From UBA1181 sp045617845 (lineage in GTDB: Bacteria > Bacteroidota > Bacteroidia > Bacteroidales > Paludibacteraceae): DNA of 33,304 nucleotides. Made by a program: the position numbers and the translations under genes. The notes beneath the pieces are model-generated. The model was given only the letters and a program-made list of their open reading frames with translations, was not told where the DNA came from and searched no databases. This document shows, one piece after another, positions 33,001-33,304 of the stretch. The stretch covers positions 1-33,304 of the forward strand of contig JAZLJL010000091.1 in the NCBI GenBank assembly GCA_045617845.1, read 5' to 3'. Every line of letters begins with the position of its first letter. The stretch's first letter is position 1.

Positions 33001-33304
33001 ATTTGGCCACAATCTTGAAGGGTTTGACCGCCTCTATTGTTGATCCAGCTGGTGATAATGTCGACTTGGCGGACCTCGCTTCTTCTCTCGAAAAATTATC
33101 CGATGGAACGCAAACGTATAGTATAGCGGTGACCGACGATGTTACCGGTTGTGTGAGCGAAATAGGTTCCTTCGACGTGAAGGTGAAGGAGATTCCTGCC
33201 GCGCCAGGTACCGAGAACCTCGACTACGTGGTTACGGATAAGTCCGACCAATCGGTGGAGGAGGGTGCGACCGCACTTACGGGCGCCGATCTCCATTGGT
33301 ACAG
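30015..33304 (+). CDS. Secreted RCC1 beta-propeller and Ig-like surface protein (partial, 3' end outside window)
   Basis: The frame is open without a stop for 1096 codons to the window edge, so the protein is larger still. The signal peptide is MKKHLYSTLLLLLGVVTGAF with cleavage before SQSK. Residues about 30-440 hold seven RCC1-type repeats, recognised by YTWGNNYG (43), YAWGDNQNGGCGQG (108), VGWGTG, YGIGPWNG, WSWGQGG, IYWGCDDENGG and YVWGLNDLGQCGIGN (about 415): enough for one seven-bladed propeller. From about residue 455 Cys-rich Ig-like domains follow, for example TKCPGEEIELDCGF then GEYSVSVEYVGG, as in Bacteroidota adhesins. Such proteins are often type IX secretion cargo, but the C-terminal sorting domain would lie beyond the window. 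A strong promoter precedes it. Confidence 0.88.
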   Translation, partial: MKKHLYSTLLLLLGVVTGAFSQSKTISGGNDHGLIICAEGYLYTWGNNYGMSNKQDPLLGIDPDESTHSKDEVVYSPQRVKTGNLTFSQVTSGSGAFNLALSCHKLVYAWGDNQNGGCGQGANAGMVIPYPVPVLKGETSGYDEEGNPGGKYLGGVTFIAASTNSGFAIMDDGRVVGWGTGKWNPATGASAMEPAYIKVKKNGTTTDLTNITHISGGDDNCLLRDEDGNLYGIGPWNGNSEATTTVAVPVLKADDNEPLTDVRMSAAGDVCGFAVTGDGYVWSWGQGGWGGSTGQQKEGLTHYTAMKVSSGEYKTISGEEYLTDIKEVVGGRGHGAAVSKEGYLIYWGCDDENGGVAPVSAATAAKYPNGAKGVAPVLARYCDASGKPGDLVKDAVSISRGDNFDFMVNDKDEFYVWGLNDLGQCGIGNASVSKYTCLTKLTTIPCEIQDGCPDVYMTNRTKCPGEEIELDCGFVVPIGKEDRYYVTWMFDGKVLNSAKSSDSKADRLADPYNVTSIKITEPGEYSVSVEYVGGNIPCDKCRPAETSCVVKEFAMPIDTIVTTMNCVAEPLSPAASDRICFKAVVNNSFYDATQKTTFAAFATPDSKDTLAVVETTGAGGKIEFCVTGDKIDKTQIHDNKDADIPDTTYSVWLEDISSFDTYLNKGAKLNTKGSFQSYGLLIDVYSSAELKSFTIVAASYSDSVSLSVTPVLYEATKNSNALYVVGKPVWTGKAQKFTVDASGPQDLVIDCGTVIEGNAARGTRYILGMNILGENYQLYTGSVGTVKQNSAEFPSPIIDSEKLGIYVMGGTANSYTSNSNGSSETCFKDVLWGKMTDYDCGRMVLTGVYGCPPCNVPDEVSALVDGEAKPDTVFLCEETPSVSLSLEGLKCTKEPAAVFDVLWYANDPSSPELQEDLNVTSSSLKQEIKWTSSLEGKTEVYYVKVRDGEKPDASSCFVFDSVIVKYNNKPIVPEIEIPAFCKGIVDDDVISYLNNDLATILKGLTASIVDPAGDNVDLADLASSLEKLSDGTQTYSIAVTDDVTGCVSEIGSFDVKVKEIPAAPGTENLDYVVTDKSDQSVEEGATALTGADLHWY

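Overview
The window is a chromosomal segment from a member of the Bacteroidota, most likely order Bacteroidales. The evidence is: promoters of the phylum type (TTTG, about 19 bases, TAnnTTTG), two of them exact; few Shine-Dalgarno sequences; a DUF3467 gene directly after rpoC; a zapA - RNase Y neighbourhood; a SusC-like plug domain; RpoB and RpoC of the length usual in Bacteroides. No genus can be named from the sequence alone.

Layout. (1) 28-11669, plus strand: tRNA-Trp, secE, nusG, rplK, rplA, rplJ, rplL, rpoB, rpoC and a DUF3467 gene. This is the classic translation/transcription operon, with a strong hairpin between rplL and rpoB and another after rpoC. (2) 11768-12541, minus strand: a SAM-dependent methyltransferase. 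(3) 12766-19496, plus strand: a very large exported alpha-2-macroglobulin-like protein that carries a SusC-type regulatory domain plus TonB-receptor plug inside it and keeps a CxEQ thioester motif, followed by a small exported DUF4377-like protein with its own promoter. (4) 19725-23278, plus strand: two ABC exporter half-transporters, two bases apart, whose ATPase motifs are degenerate in complementary ways, as in heterodimeric exporters. (5) 23290-26061, minus strand: a BspA-like leucine-rich repeat protein, galE, and a sugar nucleotidyltransferase-like gene; the last two form an operon. (6) 26293-28539, plus strand: a small coiled-coil protein, zapA (cell division) and rny (RNase Y). (7) 28729-29676, plus strand: a Na+/Ca2+ exchanger family protein. 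(8) 30015-33304, plus strand: the first 1096 codons of a secreted RCC1 beta-propeller/Ig-like surface protein that runs off the window.

The first 11.7 kb is conserved housekeeping DNA. The rest mixes envelope and surface functions (protease-trap-like protein, exporter, LRR protein, giant propeller protein) with cell division, RNA decay and nucleotide-sugar genes. Points most worth a second look: the macroglobulin/TonB-plug fusion, the truncated seven-bladed RCC1 protein, the asymmetric ABC pair, a possible four-arm attenuator before rpoB, a tRNA-Trp with an abnormal T arm, and a promoter element embedded in a terminator stem. I saw no CRISPR array, insertion sequence, phage gene or rRNA.
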